NCBI GenBank assembly: GCA_964482235.1 | Contig: CAYZWU010000023.1 | Span: 10,245-74,244, forward strand | Direction of reading: 5' to 3' | Length of the DNA stretch: 64,000 nucleotides | Source of the DNA: CAYZWU01 sp964482235 | GTDB lineage: Bacteria; Planctomycetota; B15-G4; CAYZWU01 | Part shown: in pieces, positions 1 through 9,335 of the stretch | Position numbering within the stretch: the first letter of the stretch is position 1 | Layout of the letters: every line of letters begins with the position of its first letter | Translations under genes and position numbers: made by a program | The notes under the pieces: generated by a model | Told to the model about the DNA's origin: nothing | The model's database searches: none | What the model saw: only the letters and a program-made list of their open reading frames with translations

Positions 1-280
1 CGCCCAGGTGGGCGTCGATCACCACCGTCCGGTTGTGGCAGGCGTGGATCAGGCCGGGGTCGTAGCCGTCCCTCTTCATGGCCCGGATCACGCCCTCGAG
101 CTGCCAGGGGGTCGTGGAGCAGCCGGGGTAGAAGAAGTGCCAGCTGATGTTCACCTTGAGCGCCGTGTCGGCGTCATCGCGGATCACCTCCCGGTATCCG
201 GCGAGGTTCATCAGCCTGTGGTGATCCTCGAGAACAGTGGCCGGGCTCGTTCGTAGCAATGCGACTTTTGAGCGTGTCAT
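1..280 (-). CDS. DUF362 domain protein, N-terminal part (cut by window edge)
   Basis: The reverse strand reads from an ATG at 280 to the window edge, giving 93 residues with no stop. It starts MTRSKVALLRTSPATVLEDH and continues through GYREVI, LKVNISWHFFYPGCSTTPWQ and CHNRTVVIDAHLG. This is the typical opening of DUF362 proteins: a short beta strand, then a K-x-N substrate-like motif and the start of the next Rossmann-type strand. The family's function is not firmly known; some members are fused to ferredoxin domains. The rest lies outside the window, so a C-terminal iron-sulfur domain cannot be judged. A plus-strand open frame over the same bases is a shadow. Confidence 0.75.
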   Translation of the reverse strand, partial: MTRSKVALLRTSPATVLEDHHRLMNLAGYREVIRDDADTALKVNISWHFFYPGCSTTPWQLEGVIRAMKRDGYDPGLIHACHNRTVVIDAHLG

Positions 281-578
281 GGCTTCATCTACGGTTGCTG
301 CGGTCCGCCTGTTGGGAATGTTCGAAGATCCCGGGACGATGCTGCGCAGAAGGAAACGAACTCTTTTCTCGGCCGCGATCCGGCACCGCGGTTTGCCTAC
401 ACTCGCAATATGGAAAGTGAAAGTCAACAATCCCACGAATCGGCAGTTTCGCTGCGGGAGTGAAAAGTTTTTTTTATGGCTTTTAAATTGTTCGATAATG
501 CGTAAACAAATGATGTATCTATGACAGGGAACGGTTCCGGTCGTTCCCCGGATGCATCGTGTTCGAGGTGTCGCCTTC
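281..578. other. Intergenic region between divergent genes
   Basis: About 300 bases with no credible gene separate the divergent DUF362 gene and the permease-SPFH operon. The right half is much more AT-rich than its surroundings, with a run of eight T at 468-475 and a -10-like GATAAT at 494-499. That fits promoter DNA for the operon to the right. I see no convincing -35 box at standard spacing and no riboswitch-like fold. Confidence 0.4.
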
Positions 579-2765
579 ATGGTCGAGTTTATCAACGCCA
601 TCTTCTACATGTTCAACGAGGCGGCACTCTATCTGCTGGTCGGGTTCGGCGTGGCCGGCATGGTGCGCTATCTCCTTGCGGAGGAGCGCTTTCTTCGCTG
701 GTTCGGGAGAGACGACTTCGGCTCCGTGATGATCGCCTCGCTCCTCGGCATTCCCCTTCCCCTCTGCTCCTGCTCCGTGCTGCCAGTTGCCGTGGCGATG
801 CGCCAGCGAGGAGCCAGCCGCGGGGCCGTGGCCTCCTTCTCGGTGTCCACTCCCGAGACTGGGGTCGATTCGATCAGCATCACCTACGCGCTTCTCGATC
901 CGATCATGACGGTGGCGCGGCCGGTGACGGCGCTGGCCACCGCGCTGGTGACCGGCTCGGCCGTCAACTGGCTCTATAAGAACGACCCCAAGGACGGAGA
1001 TCAAAACGGCATCGAGAACGGCCAGGACGGCTCGACCTCTGACGCCTGCGCCGGAGAAGACGATGCCGGGGGGAGCTGCTGCTGCAGCGCAAAGAGCCCC
1101 GGGGAGACGCCCGAGGGGCAGCCGGAGGAGGACGGCAACTTCTTCCTGAGGTCTCTCCGCTTCGGCTACGTCACCCTCGTGGATGACATGGTCTCCATTC
1201 TCGTCTTCGCTTTCGTTTTCTCCGGCCTCATCACCGTCATCCTGCCGGACAGGTTCTTCGAGTTCCCCATGGCCCAGGGCTTCTCGGGCATGCTGCTCAT
1301 GCTCTTCGTGGGCATCCCCTTCTACATCTGCGCCACGGGATCGACGCCCATCGTGGCGTCGTTGATGCTCAAGGGCCTCTCTCCCGGTGCGGCCATCGTT
1401 TTTCTCCTGGCCGGGCCGGCCACCAATGCGGGGACCGTGATCGCCCTCATTCGTTATCTCGGCAAGAAGGCCGTGGCCGCCTACCTCATCTGCGTGGCCG
1501 GCATGACGCTTCTGGCCGGGCTGGTGGTGGAGTCGATCTACAAGGACTACAGCCTCGATCCGGCGAAGGTGGCGGGCCAGGTCTCCGAGACCGTTCCGTC
1601 GACGATCAAGGTGATCGCGTCGCTGATTTTCGGCTGCCTGCTGCTGCGCAGCGCCGTTGTGACCGGCATGCTGTCCAGCTGGGGAGAATATCTCCGTAAG
1701 ATCTGCCGCCCTCTTCGATTCGACCCGCTGGGCGGCAGGGCGCGCCTGGCCGCCGTGGCCGCAGTCCTGATCCTCTACGCCCAGACCTCCTTCTCTATCG
1801 TTAATCCGGGTGAGGTCGGCTGGGTCGTCCGATTCGGTGAGGTGACGCGCTCCCTCGACAAGCCGGGTCTTGCCGTACACCTGCCGTGGCCCTTCGAGTC
1901 CGTCGAGGTCTGCCGGGCCGACCAGGTGCGGACCGTGGAGCTCGGCTTCGAGCGGGTGCCCGCGTCGGAGGAGCCCTACGGATTCGTCAACCGCGGACTC
2001 GGCGGCGAGTTCGTCTCGACGGAGCTGGAGAGCGAGTCCGAGGTGATGAACGGCGACGAGTCCATCGTGGCCGTCCGTTTCAGCGTCCATTACTCCTTGA
2101 GCGATCCCTACCGGTATCTCTTCAGGAACTCCGAGCCCGACGAGGCGGTGCGGGCCTTCTCCGAGTCGGCGGTGCGTGTGATCTGCTCGGCCATCGACAC
2201 CAGCACGATCCTGGTGGGGCACAGGACCGAGCTCGAGGAGCTGATCCACTCGCTGATCCAGCGCGAGCTCGACAACATGGAGGCCGGCGTGCGGATTCTC
2301 GGGGTCACGCTTCTCGATGTGCATGCTCCGCCCAGCGTGCATGCCGACTTCCGCGACGTGGCGAGCGCCTCGGAGGACAAGGTCAAGTTCAAGCGCGAGG
2401 CCGAGAGCGACTACAACGAGAAGGTCGCCCTGGCGCGCGGCGAGGCGTACAGGATCCTCAGGGAGGCGGAGATCTACAAGGACTCGAGGCTCACCGAGGC
2501 CCGGGGCCGCGCCGATGCGTTTCTCGAAAGGGCCGAGGCCTACGCCAGCTCGCGCGAGCTGACGCGCCTGCGCCTCTACATCGATACCATGGAATCGATC
2601 CTGTCCACCACCGGCGTGATCATCCCCCTGGACAGCGGGATCGCCGTGGATCTCTGGTTGAAGTCGCTTCCCCCGGCCGTCGAGGAGAACAACGAGAAGG
2701 GGGGGGACAAGAGGTCAGGGGAGAGGGAATCGACTGAAATGAACATTTTCCCCTGGGAGCAATGA
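579..2765 (+). CDS. Metal-permease (SO_0444/DUF318-type) fused to an HflK-like SPFH domain
   Basis: 728 residues from the ATG at 579, which has GAGG about 10 bases upstream; an in-frame ATG at 552 is the alternative. Residues 1-375 form a two-half membrane permease of the UPF0718/DUF318 type. The conserved LPLCSCSVLPVA lies near residue 63, and a Cys-rich cytoplasmic loop (DAC...GGSCCC) links the halves at about 155-170. The second half has LAGPATNAGT. In SO_0444-type members these features go with Cu/Zn export. From about residue 388 a further membrane segment leads into a Band-7/SPFH domain (VNPGEVGWVVRFGEV, LPWPFESVE) and a charged coiled coil at about 590-656, as in HflK. It is followed with 1 base spacing by HflC-like and HflK-like genes. 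I know both halves as separate proteins; the fusion is unusual. The substrate is inferred. Confidence 0.85.
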   Translation: MVEFINAIFYMFNEAALYLLVGFGVAGMVRYLLAEERFLRWFGRDDFGSVMIASLLGIPLPLCSCSVLPVAVAMRQRGASRGAVASFSVSTPETGVDSISITYALLDPIMTVARPVTALATALVTGSAVNWLYKNDPKDGDQNGIENGQDGSTSDACAGEDDAGGSCCCSAKSPGETPEGQPEEDGNFFLRSLRFGYVTLVDDMVSILVFAFVFSGLITVILPDRFFEFPMAQGFSGMLLMLFVGIPFYICATGSTPIVASLMLKGLSPGAAIVFLLAGPATNAGTVIALIRYLGKKAVAAYLICVAGMTLLAGLVVESIYKDYSLDPAKVAGQVSETVPSTIKVIASLIFGCLLLRSAVVTGMLSSWGEYLRKICRPLRFDPLGGRARLAAVAAVLILYAQTSFSIVNPGEVGWVVRFGEVTRSLDKPGLAVHLPWPFESVEVCRADQVRTVELGFERVPASEEPYGFVNRGLGGEFVSTELESESEVMNGDESIVAVRFSVHYSLSDPYRYLFRNSEPDEAVRAFSESAVRVICSAIDTSTILVGHRTELEELIHSLIQRELDNMEAGVRILGVTLLDVHAPPSVHADFRDVASASEDKVKFKREAESDYNEKVALARGEAYRILREAEIYKDSRLTEARGRADAFLERAEAYASSRELTRLRLYIDTMESILSTTGVIIPLDSGIAVDLWLKSLPPAVEENNEKGGDKRSGERESTEMNIFPWEQ

Positions 2766-2766
2766 G

Positions 2767-3723
2767 ATGAAAGCGATCGGAATCGTGCTCCTCCTGATTA
2801 TCGTGACGGCTCTGGCCTCCTGGGCATTCCTGTTTCAGGTGGAAGAGACAGAGTACGTGGTGGTGACCTTCTTCGGCGATCCGTGGCGCATCATCAAGGA
2901 GCCGGGGCTCCAGCTGAAGTGGCCATGGCCCGTCGAATCGGTGATCCGGATCGACAGGCGCACACACATCACGTCACCCGAGGCTGCCGAGTTCCTGACC
3001 AAGGACAAGAAGAACGTGCTGGTCAGCTTCTTCGTGGCCTGGTCGGTGGATGATCCCCTCCAGTTCATCAAAACGGTGAACGACCGCCTCGGCGCGGAGT
3101 CCCGGCTCCAGGACCGGATCCGGTCCGAGGTGGGAACCCAGCTCAGCCGGTACGATCTCAGTGAGCTGGTCACCCTGGCCGAGATCGACGAGTCTGCTGA
3201 TCAGTCCGGCGGGGAACCGGACGGCCTGGCGCCCATGACGATGGGGGACAGCCGGATCATCGAGATGATGGACCGCATCACCGACGGGACCGAGGCCTAC
3301 CTGAAGAAGGAGTTCGGCATCAGGCTCTTCGCCGTGCGTATGAAGCGCCTCAACTTTCCCTCGGCGAACAAGAACGCCGTGTTCCAGCGGATGAAGGAGG
3401 AAAGGAAGCGGATCGCCACGAAGTACCGCTCCGAGGGCAAGGAGCAGAAGGCGAAGGTGGAGGCGGACGCCGACCTGCAGAAGGCTCTGCTTCTCAACGT
3501 GGCCAGCAGGGACGCCGAAAAGATCCGGGGCTCGGCCGACGCCGAGGCCACGCGGATCTACGCCGAGGCCTATGCCCGCGATCCCGAGTTCTACGAGTTT
3601 CTCCGGAGCCTCGAGGCCTACGAGAAGATGCTCGACGAGAAGTCCACCATCGTCCTGCCTGCCGATTCGCCCCTTCTCAAGGTGCTGTCGCCCTATACGG
3701 AAAAGGGAGCCGGTGATGAGTGA
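2767..3723 (+). CDS. hflC: HflC-like SPFH protein, FtsH protease modulator
   Basis: 318 residues. One N-terminal membrane anchor (residues 4-24, IGIVLLLIIVTALASWAFLF) is followed by an SPFH domain (VVTFFGDPWRIIKEPGLQLK). A coiled coil carries the HflC hallmark RMKEERKRIATKYRSEGKEQ at about 213-232. In Escherichia coli HflC and HflK form a large membrane cage around FtsH that limits access of membrane substrates; the same role is inferred here. The ATG starts one base after the stop of the permease-SPFH gene, and the end overlaps the next gene by 8 bases, so the three are almost certainly co-translated. The insert DESADQSGGEPDGLAPM at about 140-156 sits where HflC proteins often vary in length. 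Confidence 0.88.
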   Translation: MKAIGIVLLLIIVTALASWAFLFQVEETEYVVVTFFGDPWRIIKEPGLQLKWPWPVESVIRIDRRTHITSPEAAEFLTKDKKNVLVSFFVAWSVDDPLQFIKTVNDRLGAESRLQDRIRSEVGTQLSRYDLSELVTLAEIDESADQSGGEPDGLAPMTMGDSRIIEMMDRITDGTEAYLKKEFGIRLFAVRMKRLNFPSANKNAVFQRMKEERKRIATKYRSEGKEQKAKVEADADLQKALLLNVASRDAEKIRGSADAEATRIYAEAYARDPEFYEFLRSLEAYEKMLDEKSTIVLPADSPLLKVLSPYTEKGAGDE

Positions 3724-4696
3724 CGCCCCGATCACAGGCCCGCCGGTGCAGAAGGCTCCCGCTCCGGGGACGCCGGGGAAGGGCAAGGGATTCCTTTTCC
3801 TCGTCGTGATCCTCGTCGTTCTCCTTCTGGCCGTCGACTTCCTGTTCACGGGGATCTGCACGATCAACCAGGACGAGCAGGGCGTGGTGCAGCGCTTCGG
3901 AGGCGTGCACCGCAGGCTCGGCCCGGGCATCCACTTCATCCTCCCCTGGCCGATCGAGCGGATCGAGAAGGTCAACACCGCAGAGACGCGGAAGATGCCC
4001 GTGGGTTTCCGCCTGGCCGTGGGTGTGGATCCCACGCCGCCCGGCCCGGCCGAGTCCGAGTGGCTCACCGGCGACACCAACGTGATCGACATCGCCATGT
4101 GGATCCACTACGTGATCCGCGATCCCGAGCTCTATCTCTTCAACGTGGGTCCCGGCGAGGCCGATTTCCTCATCCGGAAGTGCGCCGAGAGCGTGCTGAC
4201 CCGGAAGATCGCCACCATGCACGTCGACGACGTCTTCACCATCGGCAAGCTCGAGATCGAGGAGGCGACGCGCAAGGGAGCCCAGACCCTCCTCGACGGG
4301 ATCGGCGCCGGCATCACGATCCTTTCGGCCAACCTCCGCGAGGTCTCACCGCCCATGGAGGTGAAGGAGGCCTTCAACGACGTCTCCCGGGCCAAGGCCG
4401 ACATGGAGCGCCTGATCAAGGAGGCGGACGGCTACGTCAACGAGATCATCCCCGACGCCAAGGCCGTGGCCAACGACACGGTGCAGAAGGCGCGGATTTA
4501 CGAGAGCCGGGTGCTCAACGAGGCCAAGGGCCGTGCCGAGAGGTTCACCATTCTGCAGGCCGAGTACGCCCTCTCCCGCGAGATCACGCGGCAGCGCCTC
4601 TTCCTCGACACGATCGAGAAGGCGATGCAAAAGACCGACAAGATCGTGGTGACCCTCGACGAAAACGGCAAGGCCGTGGTTCATCTCCTGCGGTGA
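3716..4696 (+). CDS. hflK: HflK-like SPFH protein
   Basis: 326 residues from the ATG at 3716, inside the end of the HflC-like gene (ATGAGTGA overlap). The N-terminus is short and rich in Pro and Gly, then comes one membrane segment (about residues 22-45). The SPFH domain begins INQDEQGVVQRFGGVHRRLGP with LPWPIERIEKV. The body ends with a coiled coil and REITRQRLFLDTIEKAM, a typical HflK tail. It lacks the long Gly-rich N-terminal extension of enterobacterial HflK. With the fused gene upstream, this operon encodes three SPFH subunits, two of them HflK-like. A mixed cage of permease-SPFH, HflK and HflC is a plausible inference. It converges on the S9 peptidase gene with only 15 bases between stops and no obvious terminator. 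Confidence 0.87.
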   Translation: MSDAPITGPPVQKAPAPGTPGKGKGFLFLVVILVVLLLAVDFLFTGICTINQDEQGVVQRFGGVHRRLGPGIHFILPWPIERIEKVNTAETRKMPVGFRLAVGVDPTPPGPAESEWLTGDTNVIDIAMWIHYVIRDPELYLFNVGPGEADFLIRKCAESVLTRKIATMHVDDVFTIGKLEIEEATRKGAQTLLDGIGAGITILSANLREVSPPMEVKEAFNDVSRAKADMERLIKEADGYVNEIIPDAKAVANDTVQKARIYESRVLNEAKGRAERFTILQAEYALSREITRQRLFLDTIEKAMQKTDKIVVTLDENGKAVVHLLR

Positions 4697-4711
4697 GAGA
4701 CTGTTTCGCCC

Positions 4712-7414
4712 TCACTCCCACCGCTTCTCCCACGCCTCGGGCTGATCCTTGAGGTACTTGTCGAACCACTCGAGCATCATGCGGCGGTGCTCGTAGTAGA
4801 TCGTGCGGCTGCCCGCGATGCCGTGCTCCTGCCCGGGGAAGCGCACGTAGGCCACATCCTTGCCCAGGACCTGAAGGGCCGTGAACATCTGCTCCGACTC
4901 CACCGAGGGGACGTTGGTGTCCGATGTCCCGTGCATCAGCAGCAGGGCGGAGCGCACCTTGTCCGCGTTGAAGAGGGGCGAGCGCTCCACGAAGAGGTCG
5001 CGGCGGTTCCAGGGGTAGCTTTGCGCCATGGCGGTGTCGCCGTAGGTGTAGCCCCAGATCCCGCTACCCCAGTAGCTGGCCAGGTTCGAGATGCCGTAGA
5101 GTGAGCACGAGGCCTTGAAGAGGTCGGTCTTCGTGATCAGGCTCAGGGTCATGAAGCCGCCGTAGCTGCCCCCGTAGGCCGCGATCCGCTCCCTGTCGAT
5201 GAACGTCTTCTCCTCGAGGAGCTTCTCCACGCCCTCGATGATGTCCGCGGCGGCGAGCTTGCCCCAGTCGTTCACGTGGAGGTCGGAGAACGCCTCGCCG
5301 TAGCCCACGGCGCCGGCCGGGTTGACCACGTAGAGCATGTAGCCGTTGGCCGGGATCCAGTGGTAGTAGGTGATGGAGAAGCGCTCCATCTGCGGCGCCG
5401 TCCCGCCGTAGAAGTAGACCACGAGGGGGTAACGCTTCTCGGCGTCGAAGCCGGGCGGATAGAAGAGGAAGCCGTCGAGGGCCTGGTTGCGCGAGTTGAC
5501 GAAGTCCCACTCCTCCCAGGGGCCGAGTTCCATCCGCTTCATGAAGCCGGCGTTGGGATCGAGGATCTCCTTCTGCTGCCAGTCGTCCAGGTCGGCAAAG
5601 TGGAGGGTCTGCGGCGTCTCCACCGAGGAGCCGGCAAAGACAGCCGCCTCGCCGCCGGAGGCCAGGGACAGGGCGGTCACCACCGTGGGGCCGTCCTCGA
5701 GCACCTCGATCCCGTCCGTCCCGGAAGCCGGCACGCGGGCCAGGAGCTGCCGCGTCCGGCGGTGGGCGATGAAGTAGATCCTGTCGTCCGCGGCATTCCA
5801 GAAGAGAGGCGAGTTCACGCACTCGTCGAAGCTGTCAGAGCGCCGCTCGAGCGTCGCCGTCTCGATGTCCAGGATCCAGAGATCGGTCTCGAAGTAGTTG
5901 TGGTCCTTGGCCTCGCCGCCTGCAGCGACCTGGGCCGGCGGCCCGGTGAAGGCGATCTTTCTGCCGTCCGGCGACCAGCAGAGGTTGGCGGGCCAGTTCT
6001 CGAAGGGAAAGGTCGTCCGCAGAACGAGGCGTTCCTTGCCTGCCTGCAGATCGAGGGCCCGGAACTCGGTGGCGAAGAATGGCCGCTCCGGAACGGGATA
6101 GCGCTTCACGAAGACGATCGTGTTCCCGTCAGGCGAAAGGGCGAAATCCTCGATGGCAAACTTGCCCGTTTTCGTGAGGGCGTGCCGGACGCCGCCGGTC
6201 ACGGACACCATCTGCAGCGTTGCCGTCTCGTTGTAGTCGCTCAGGCGGCTGTAGACGCCGTCGAGGCGGACGTATCCCGACTCCTTTTTCGCCCCGCCGC
6301 TTCCCGTCTGCCTGAAGAAGATGAATCGGCTGTCTGCCGACCAGACGAACCGGCCGATCCCCTTCGTGTCGGCGAGCACCGTCACGGTCGTGCGGGCCGC
6401 CGGATCGTGGCACAGGAGCTTCCCCCCGTTACGGAAGGCGAGGAGCTTGACGTCGGGCGACCAGGTCAGGCTGCCCGAACCGCCTCCCGGAGTCAGCCGG
6501 CCCGTTTCCTTGCCTGAGGGCATCTCCAGGAAGACGATCGCCTGGGAGCGCGACGACGAATCGAGCTTCTTTTCCGTGAGCGCGAGGGCGAGGCTTCTCC
6601 CGTCAGGCGACAGGGCGAAGGAGCCGAGGGAGGAGAGGTTGTTCGATTCGAAGAGGTCGGTGAAGCTCCGCTCCGGTGATGTGGAGAACGAGAGGGTTCC
6701 CGCCTCGCCCGCCGCCTGAGCCTCGAGCTTCCAGGCCGGGCCGCCTTTTCCCGGCAGGTCGATGCCCTTCACCACGATGCGGTGCTTGCCCAGGTTGAGC
6801 GGCAGGGAGGCTTTCGCCCTGGACGGCTCGTCTCCATCGCCCGCGAACGCGGTGCTCCGCGTCTTCTCCTTCCCATCGACGAGAAGGGCGAAGGGACGGT
6901 TCCCCCGCACCTCTATCGTGACCTTCTGCCACTTCGTGTTGACCAGGTAGGCGGCCAGGTAGACCACCCGGGGGGTAGCCTCCCCTTCGGGGCGCTCGCT
7001 TTCGATGATGCCGCCCTCCGTCCGGACGGTTTTCCATTCCATCGTCCGGCCGGGGAGCCACGGCCCGGATCCACCCTCCTCTGGCCAGGCTGCCCGGTCG
7101 ATCCATTTTGCGTCGAGAAAGGCGCCGGTCCGGGCCGCATCGCCGCTCTCGTCGAAGGCGGGCGCAATCAGGGGGAGAGGCCCGGCCGCCAGCCATTCCT
7201 CGATCGGGACCGGCTGCGGAGCCTCTTCTGGAGCCTTCTCCTTCTCCGGTTCGGCCTGTTCCTCGGCCGGGGCCGCCTCCACTGTCTCTTGAGGATTTCC
7301 CTGAGCCGCCGGAACCTTCGGGGAGCTGGTGTCCGGTCCCTGCTGAACCGGCTCGTCGGTGATGCAGGCAAAGAGAAGCACTGCTGCCAGGAGTGCGGCA
7401 ACGGTCTGATTCAT
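4712..7414 (-). CDS. S9-family serine peptidase (DPP/prolyl oligopeptidase-like), lipoprotein
   Basis: 900 residues from the ATG at 7414 (MNQTVAALLAAVLLFACITD) with GGAGG just upstream. LLFAC is a lipobox, so the mature protein should be a lipoprotein, followed by a Pro/Glu/Gln-rich linker. Residues 60-220 form an extra beta-rich region (WKTVRTEGGIIESE, VTIEVRGNRPFALLVDGK). A WD40-like beta-propeller with repeated LSPDGRS, WSPDVK and WSPDGRK motifs covers about 250-600. The C-terminal alpha/beta hydrolase has the nucleophile in GGSYGG (Ser about 750), the acid in GTSDTNVP (about 831) and the His in GQEHGI (about 863). It most likely trims oligopeptides outside the cytoplasm. It is a single gene; its upstream region faces trpS. 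Confidence 0.9.
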   Translation of the reverse strand: MNQTVAALLAAVLLFACITDEPVQQGPDTSSPKVPAAQGNPQETVEAAPAEEQAEPEKEKAPEEAPQPVPIEEWLAAGPLPLIAPAFDESGDAARTGAFLDAKWIDRAAWPEEGGSGPWLPGRTMEWKTVRTEGGIIESERPEGEATPRVVYLAAYLVNTKWQKVTIEVRGNRPFALLVDGKEKTRSTAFAGDGDEPSRAKASLPLNLGKHRIVVKGIDLPGKGGPAWKLEAQAAGEAGTLSFSTSPERSFTDLFESNNLSSLGSFALSPDGRSLALALTEKKLDSSSRSQAIVFLEMPSGKETGRLTPGGGSGSLTWSPDVKLLAFRNGGKLLCHDPAARTTVTVLADTKGIGRFVWSADSRFIFFRQTGSGGAKKESGYVRLDGVYSRLSDYNETATLQMVSVTGGVRHALTKTGKFAIEDFALSPDGNTIVFVKRYPVPERPFFATEFRALDLQAGKERLVLRTTFPFENWPANLCWSPDGRKIAFTGPPAQVAAGGEAKDHNYFETDLWILDIETATLERRSDSFDECVNSPLFWNAADDRIYFIAHRRTRQLLARVPASGTDGIEVLEDGPTVVTALSLASGGEAAVFAGSSVETPQTLHFADLDDWQQKEILDPNAGFMKRMELGPWEEWDFVNSRNQALDGFLFYPPGFDAEKRYPLVVYFYGGTAPQMERFSITYYHWIPANGYMLYVVNPAGAVGYGEAFSDLHVNDWGKLAAADIIEGVEKLLEEKTFIDRERIAAYGGSYGGFMTLSLITKTDLFKASCSLYGISNLASYWGSGIWGYTYGDTAMAQSYPWNRRDLFVERSPLFNADKVRSALLLMHGTSDTNVPSVESEQMFTALQVLGKDVAYVRFPGQEHGIAGSRTIYYEHRRMMLEWFDKYLKDQPEAWEKRWE

Positions 7415-7519
7415 GGCAACCTCCGCGATCACTTTTCTGATGGGTCGGTGAGAGCAGCGTGCTACTATACATGGCGTCCGCCAGGAATTACAGACCGGAC
7501 GGCGATTGACGTCTCCGCC

Positions 7520-7549
7520 TTGACTGGTTATTCTCGCGCGAATTATATT
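7520..7549 (+). promoter_or_regulatory. Sigma-70-type promoter candidate for trpS
   Basis: TTGACT at 7520-7525 and TATATT at 7544-7549 are separated by 18 bases. The trpS ATG lies about 40 bases downstream. Both boxes are close to consensus and the region between the divergent genes has no other content. Confidence 0.55.
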
Positions 7550-7590
7550 TCGAAGAAGCTGTTTCTGGATCCACGCAATCGGAGAGCGCC

Positions 7591-8586
7591 ATGGCCGAGT
7601 CGTCGAGCGGGAAGAAGGTGATATTGAGCGGGATGCGTCCCACGGGACGTCTTCATCTGGGCAACTACCTGGGAGCCCTCGAGAACTGGGTGAAGCTCCA
7701 GGACGAGTTCCAGAGCTATCACCTCGTGGCGGACTACCATCTTCTCACGACCAACACCGATTCCTCCGGGATCCTGCACAACACGCAGGAGATGGTGAAG
7801 GACTGGCTGGCTGCAGGGCTCGATCCGCAGAAAGCCCCCTTCTTCCGCCAGTCGCAGATCAAGGAGCATTGCGAGCTTCACCTGATCTGCTCGATGCTGG
7901 TCACCACGGCGCGCCTGGAGCGCAACCCGACGCTCAAGGAGCAGGTCCGCGACCTCCACCTGAAGACCGTGGCCTACGGGCACCTCGGCTACCCGATCCT
8001 GCAGGCGGCGGACATCCTTCTCTACAAGGGCAACTTCGTTCCCGTGGGCGAGGACCAGGTGCCTCACGTGGAGATCACCCGCGAGGTGGCGCGGACGTTC
8101 AACTCCCTCTACGGCGAGGTCTTTCCCGAGCCGCAGGCCAAGCTGACGCGCTTCGCCCGGCTCCCGGGGCTCGACATGCAGGCGAAGATGAGCAAGTCCC
8201 TCGGGAATGCCATCGATATGGCCGATCCGCCCGACGTGGTCTGGGACAGGATCAGGACAGCTTTCACCGATCCCACGCGGATCCGGAAGAACGACCCCGG
8301 CCACCCGGACGGGTGCGCCGTTTTCCATCATCACTGCCGCTTCAACTCCGATCAGGAGGAGGTGGTGCGGACGGAGTGCGAGGCCGGCGACCGGGGCTGC
8401 GTCGACTGCAAGAAGGAGTGCGCCGCCAAGATCAGCGAGTTTCTCGCTCCTCTTCAGGAGAGGCGCGCCTACTACGACGACCATCCCGACGAGGTGATGG
8501 ATATCCTGATCGACGGTGAAAAACGGGCCCGGGAGACCGCTCGGAAAACAATGGACGATGTCCGTGCCGCCATGAATCTCGGCTGA
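7591..8586 (+). CDS. trpS: Tryptophanyl-tRNA synthetase
   Basis: 331 residues, normal length for TrpRS. It charges tRNA-Trp in the cytoplasm. The class I signatures are clear: LHLGNYLGAL near residue 17 (the HIGH motif) and AKMSKSLGN near residue 198 (KMSKS). GMRPTGRLHLGN, QAADILLYKG and VPVGEDQVPHVEITRE are family motifs. A Cys-rich stretch (CEAGDRGCVDCKKECA, about 263-278) follows the KMSKS lobe. CxxC-type segments here are seen in a subset of TrpRS with iron-sulfur or zinc sites. The start is the first ATG after the promoter candidate. Confidence 0.97.
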   Translation: MAESSSGKKVILSGMRPTGRLHLGNYLGALENWVKLQDEFQSYHLVADYHLLTTNTDSSGILHNTQEMVKDWLAAGLDPQKAPFFRQSQIKEHCELHLICSMLVTTARLERNPTLKEQVRDLHLKTVAYGHLGYPILQAADILLYKGNFVPVGEDQVPHVEITREVARTFNSLYGEVFPEPQAKLTRFARLPGLDMQAKMSKSLGNAIDMADPPDVVWDRIRTAFTDPTRIRKNDPGHPDGCAVFHHHCRFNSDQEEVVRTECEAGDRGCVDCKKECAAKISEFLAPLQERRAYYDDHPDEVMDILIDGEKRARETARKTMDDVRAAMNLG

Positions 8587-8657
8587 TCCGTGCGGGCCGG
8601 CCGTCGCTCGACCCGGCGCTTTCGCCATCGATCGATCTTCGAGGGGAGGAACGGAGC

Positions 8658-9335
8658 ATGGTCGAAAACTGTCCGCCTCATCGGAGGGCAGCTGCCTGGA
8701 TGGGTGAGCTCGAAGCCTTCCAGAGGCATGCCTTCGATCCCGCGCAGCTCGGTCCCGCGGGACGCGACAGGGGAAAGCCCGCACTTCTCGTCATCGACAT
8801 GCAGCGCTTCTTTCTCCAGCGGGAAGGCCGGGCCTTCCTGCCCGAGGGCCGCGCCGCGGTCCCCCGCATCAAGGCCATGGTCGACGCTTTCCGGGACGCC
8901 GCGCTGCCCGTGCTTTTCACGAGGCACGAGGATCGCCCCGGGGACGAGGAGAGCGCCATGGCCCGCTGGTGGGGCGCCGTGATGGAGCCCGGCGATCCGA
9001 TGCTCGACATCGTCCCGGAACTGGCGCCCCGCGAAGAGGAACTGGTGATCCTGAAGGAACATTACAGCGCTTTCCGCGACACCGGGCTGGCTGGTGTCCT
9101 GTGCGGCCTGGGTGTGTCCGGCGTGGCGGTGTCCGGTGTGATGACCCATCTCTGCTGCGAGACGACGGTTCGCGACGCCTTCATGGAGAACTTCGATGTC
9201 TTCTGCGCCGTGGACGGCATGGCCTCGTCGACCGAGGAGCTTCACCTGGCTGCCCTGAAAACGATGGTCAACGGCTTCGCCATCCCGGCCCTCTCCTGCG
9301 AGATCGCGGCAAGCATCGCGGGAGCCGGCTCGTGA
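8658..9335 (+). CDS. Isochorismatase-like cysteine hydrolase
   Basis: 225 residues from the ATG at 8658, with GGAGG 8 bases upstream. The isochorismatase/nicotinamidase fold is shown by LLVIDMQRFF (catalytic Asp), LKEHYSAF (Lys) and SGVMTHLCCETTVRDAF (nucleophile Cys followed by C-E-T). Family members cleave isochorismate, nicotinamide or carbamoyl amides; the substrate cannot be told from sequence. The last four bases overlap the GTG start of the next flavoprotein, and two further genes follow on the same strand. This suggests a metabolic operon rather than a stray hydrolase. Confidence 0.88.
   Translation: MVENCPPHRRAAAWMGELEAFQRHAFDPAQLGPAGRDRGKPALLVIDMQRFFLQREGRAFLPEGRAAVPRIKAMVDAFRDAALPVLFTRHEDRPGDEESAMARWWGAVMEPGDPMLDIVPELAPREEELVILKEHYSAFRDTGLAGVLCGLGVSGVAVSGVMTHLCCETTVRDAFMENFDVFCAVDGMASSTEELHLAALKTMVNGFAIPALSCEIAASIAGAGS

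Noticed and set aside
519..2342. A 607-codon minus-strand frame over the permease-SPFH gene
   Set aside because: Its composition is of the shadow kind (His, Arg, Gly, Glu runs) with no motif, while the plus strand has clear membrane and SPFH features.
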